Below, in pieces: positions 5,688-5,789 of a stretch of DNA of 5,789 bases. This DNA comes from Bdellovibrionota bacterium. GTDB taxonomy: Bacteria > Bdellovibrionota > Bacteriovoracia > Bacteriovoracales > Bacteriovoracaceae. The notes below the pieces were generated by a model. It saw only the letters and a list, made by a program, of their open reading frames with translations. It was not told the origin of the DNA and did no database searches. The stretch spans positions 1 to 5,789 of the forward strand of contig JAURQB010000032.1 in the NCBI GenBank assembly GCA_030836365.1, in the 5' to 3' direction. Both the position numbers and the translations under genes were made by a program. Positions within the stretch are counted from its first letter, which is position 1, and each line of letters begins with the position of its first letter.

Positions 5688-5789
5688 TCATTTAGGCCAG
5701 TTAAAGTTGTTGTTGTTCATTTTCTCTCGCTGGTTGTTGTTGTTGTTGAATGTTGTTGTTGAATGTTGTTGTTGAATGTTGTTGTTGAA
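5688..5789 (-). CDS. Possible 3' end of an Asn/Gln-rich minus-strand coding region, running off the window
   Basis: From the right edge leftward, the minus strand is open through the 13-bp repeat (reading FNNNIQQQHSTTT per three units) and on to a TGA at 5688-5690, giving a tail rich in Asn (FNNNNNQREKMNNNNFNWPK). The other two minus frames are also open through the repeat and stop at 5701-5703 and 5717-5719, so which frame is used cannot be told from here. A leftward terminator about 100 bases further on (5558-5592) supports a minus-strand transcript. Because the repeat is low-complexity, open frames alone are weak evidence, and this may be non-coding. Confidence 0.2.
   Translation of the reverse strand, partial: FNNNIQQQHSTTTFNNNNNQREKMNNNNFNWPK
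5738..5789. repeat. 13-bp tandem repeat, four perfect copies, continuing past the window edge
   Basis: The unit TGTTGTTGTTGAA occurs at 5738-5750, 5751-5763, 5764-5776 and 5777-5789 with no mismatch. It is preceded by extra GTT triplets (5733-5740) and by a separate TTG run at 5705-5717. The exact identity of the copies suggests recent expansion. The plus strand meets TGA in every frame; the minus strand never meets a stop. Such arrays commonly change copy number by slippage. Confidence 0.95.

Noticed and set aside
5662..5775. Plus-strand ORF of 37 codons with a hydrophobic Leu-rich segment (starts MATFHYVEHHLGQ), resembling a small toxic peptide
   Set aside because: The hydrophobic part comes entirely from the TTG/GTT repeat, GAGGAA sits too close to the ATG for a good ribosome-binding site, and the ORF ends only because the 13-bp unit contains TGA.
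5738..5789. CRISPR-like array
   Set aside because: The 13-bp units are directly adjacent with no spacers, so this is a simple tandem repeat.

Overview
The window looks like chromosomal DNA from a Gram-negative bacterium. The evidence is Sec signal peptides, a predicted outer-membrane beta-barrel and a sigma-54 promoter. Gene style (Lys/Phe-rich proteins, AT-rich spacers, many orphan secreted or envelope proteins) would suit a Bdellovibrionota-like predator or relative. That is a guess from style, because no marker gene is present.

Layout. 2-1024 (+) is the 3' part of a coding region that is open at the left edge: a Pro/Lys-rich linker followed by a charged helical domain of unknown function. 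It converges on 1065-1853 (-), an alpha/beta hydrolase with a GHSMG nucleophile elbow. The roughly 40-bp gap between them carries a 25-bp tandem repeat that includes the hydrolase stop codon. 1863-2212 is AT-rich. It holds a possible 51-codon single-TM small protein (1971-2126), a terminator-shaped hairpin pointing leftward (2078-2111) and a 9-bp inverted repeat (2132-2189) just ahead of the next gene.

2213-4665 (+) is a two-gene unit overlapping by 13 bp: a polytopic GT-C-like glycosyltransferase candidate and a secreted, predicted outer-membrane beta-barrel. The overlap implies translational coupling and perhaps a shared envelope function. 4692-5452 is a self-contained transcription unit: palindromic TGTC/GACA sites, a textbook -24/-12 (sigma-54) promoter, a strong ribosome-binding site, a 196-codon secreted Lys-rich, Cys-containing orphan protein and a strong intrinsic terminator.

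5453-5789 has no convincing complete gene. It contains three hairpins, one of them a leftward terminator (5558-5592), and ends in four perfect copies of a 13-bp repeat that runs off the window. The repeat is open in all three frames on the minus strand only. With the leftward terminator, this suggests the 3' end of a minus-strand gene or transcript entering from the right.

Base usage becomes visibly more AT-rich from about 1863 onward than in the first two genes, consistent with an accessory or acquired segment. The best-supported unusual element is the sigma-54-driven orphan secreted protein with its upstream palindromic sites. The most intriguing is the frame-neutral 13-bp repeat at the right edge.
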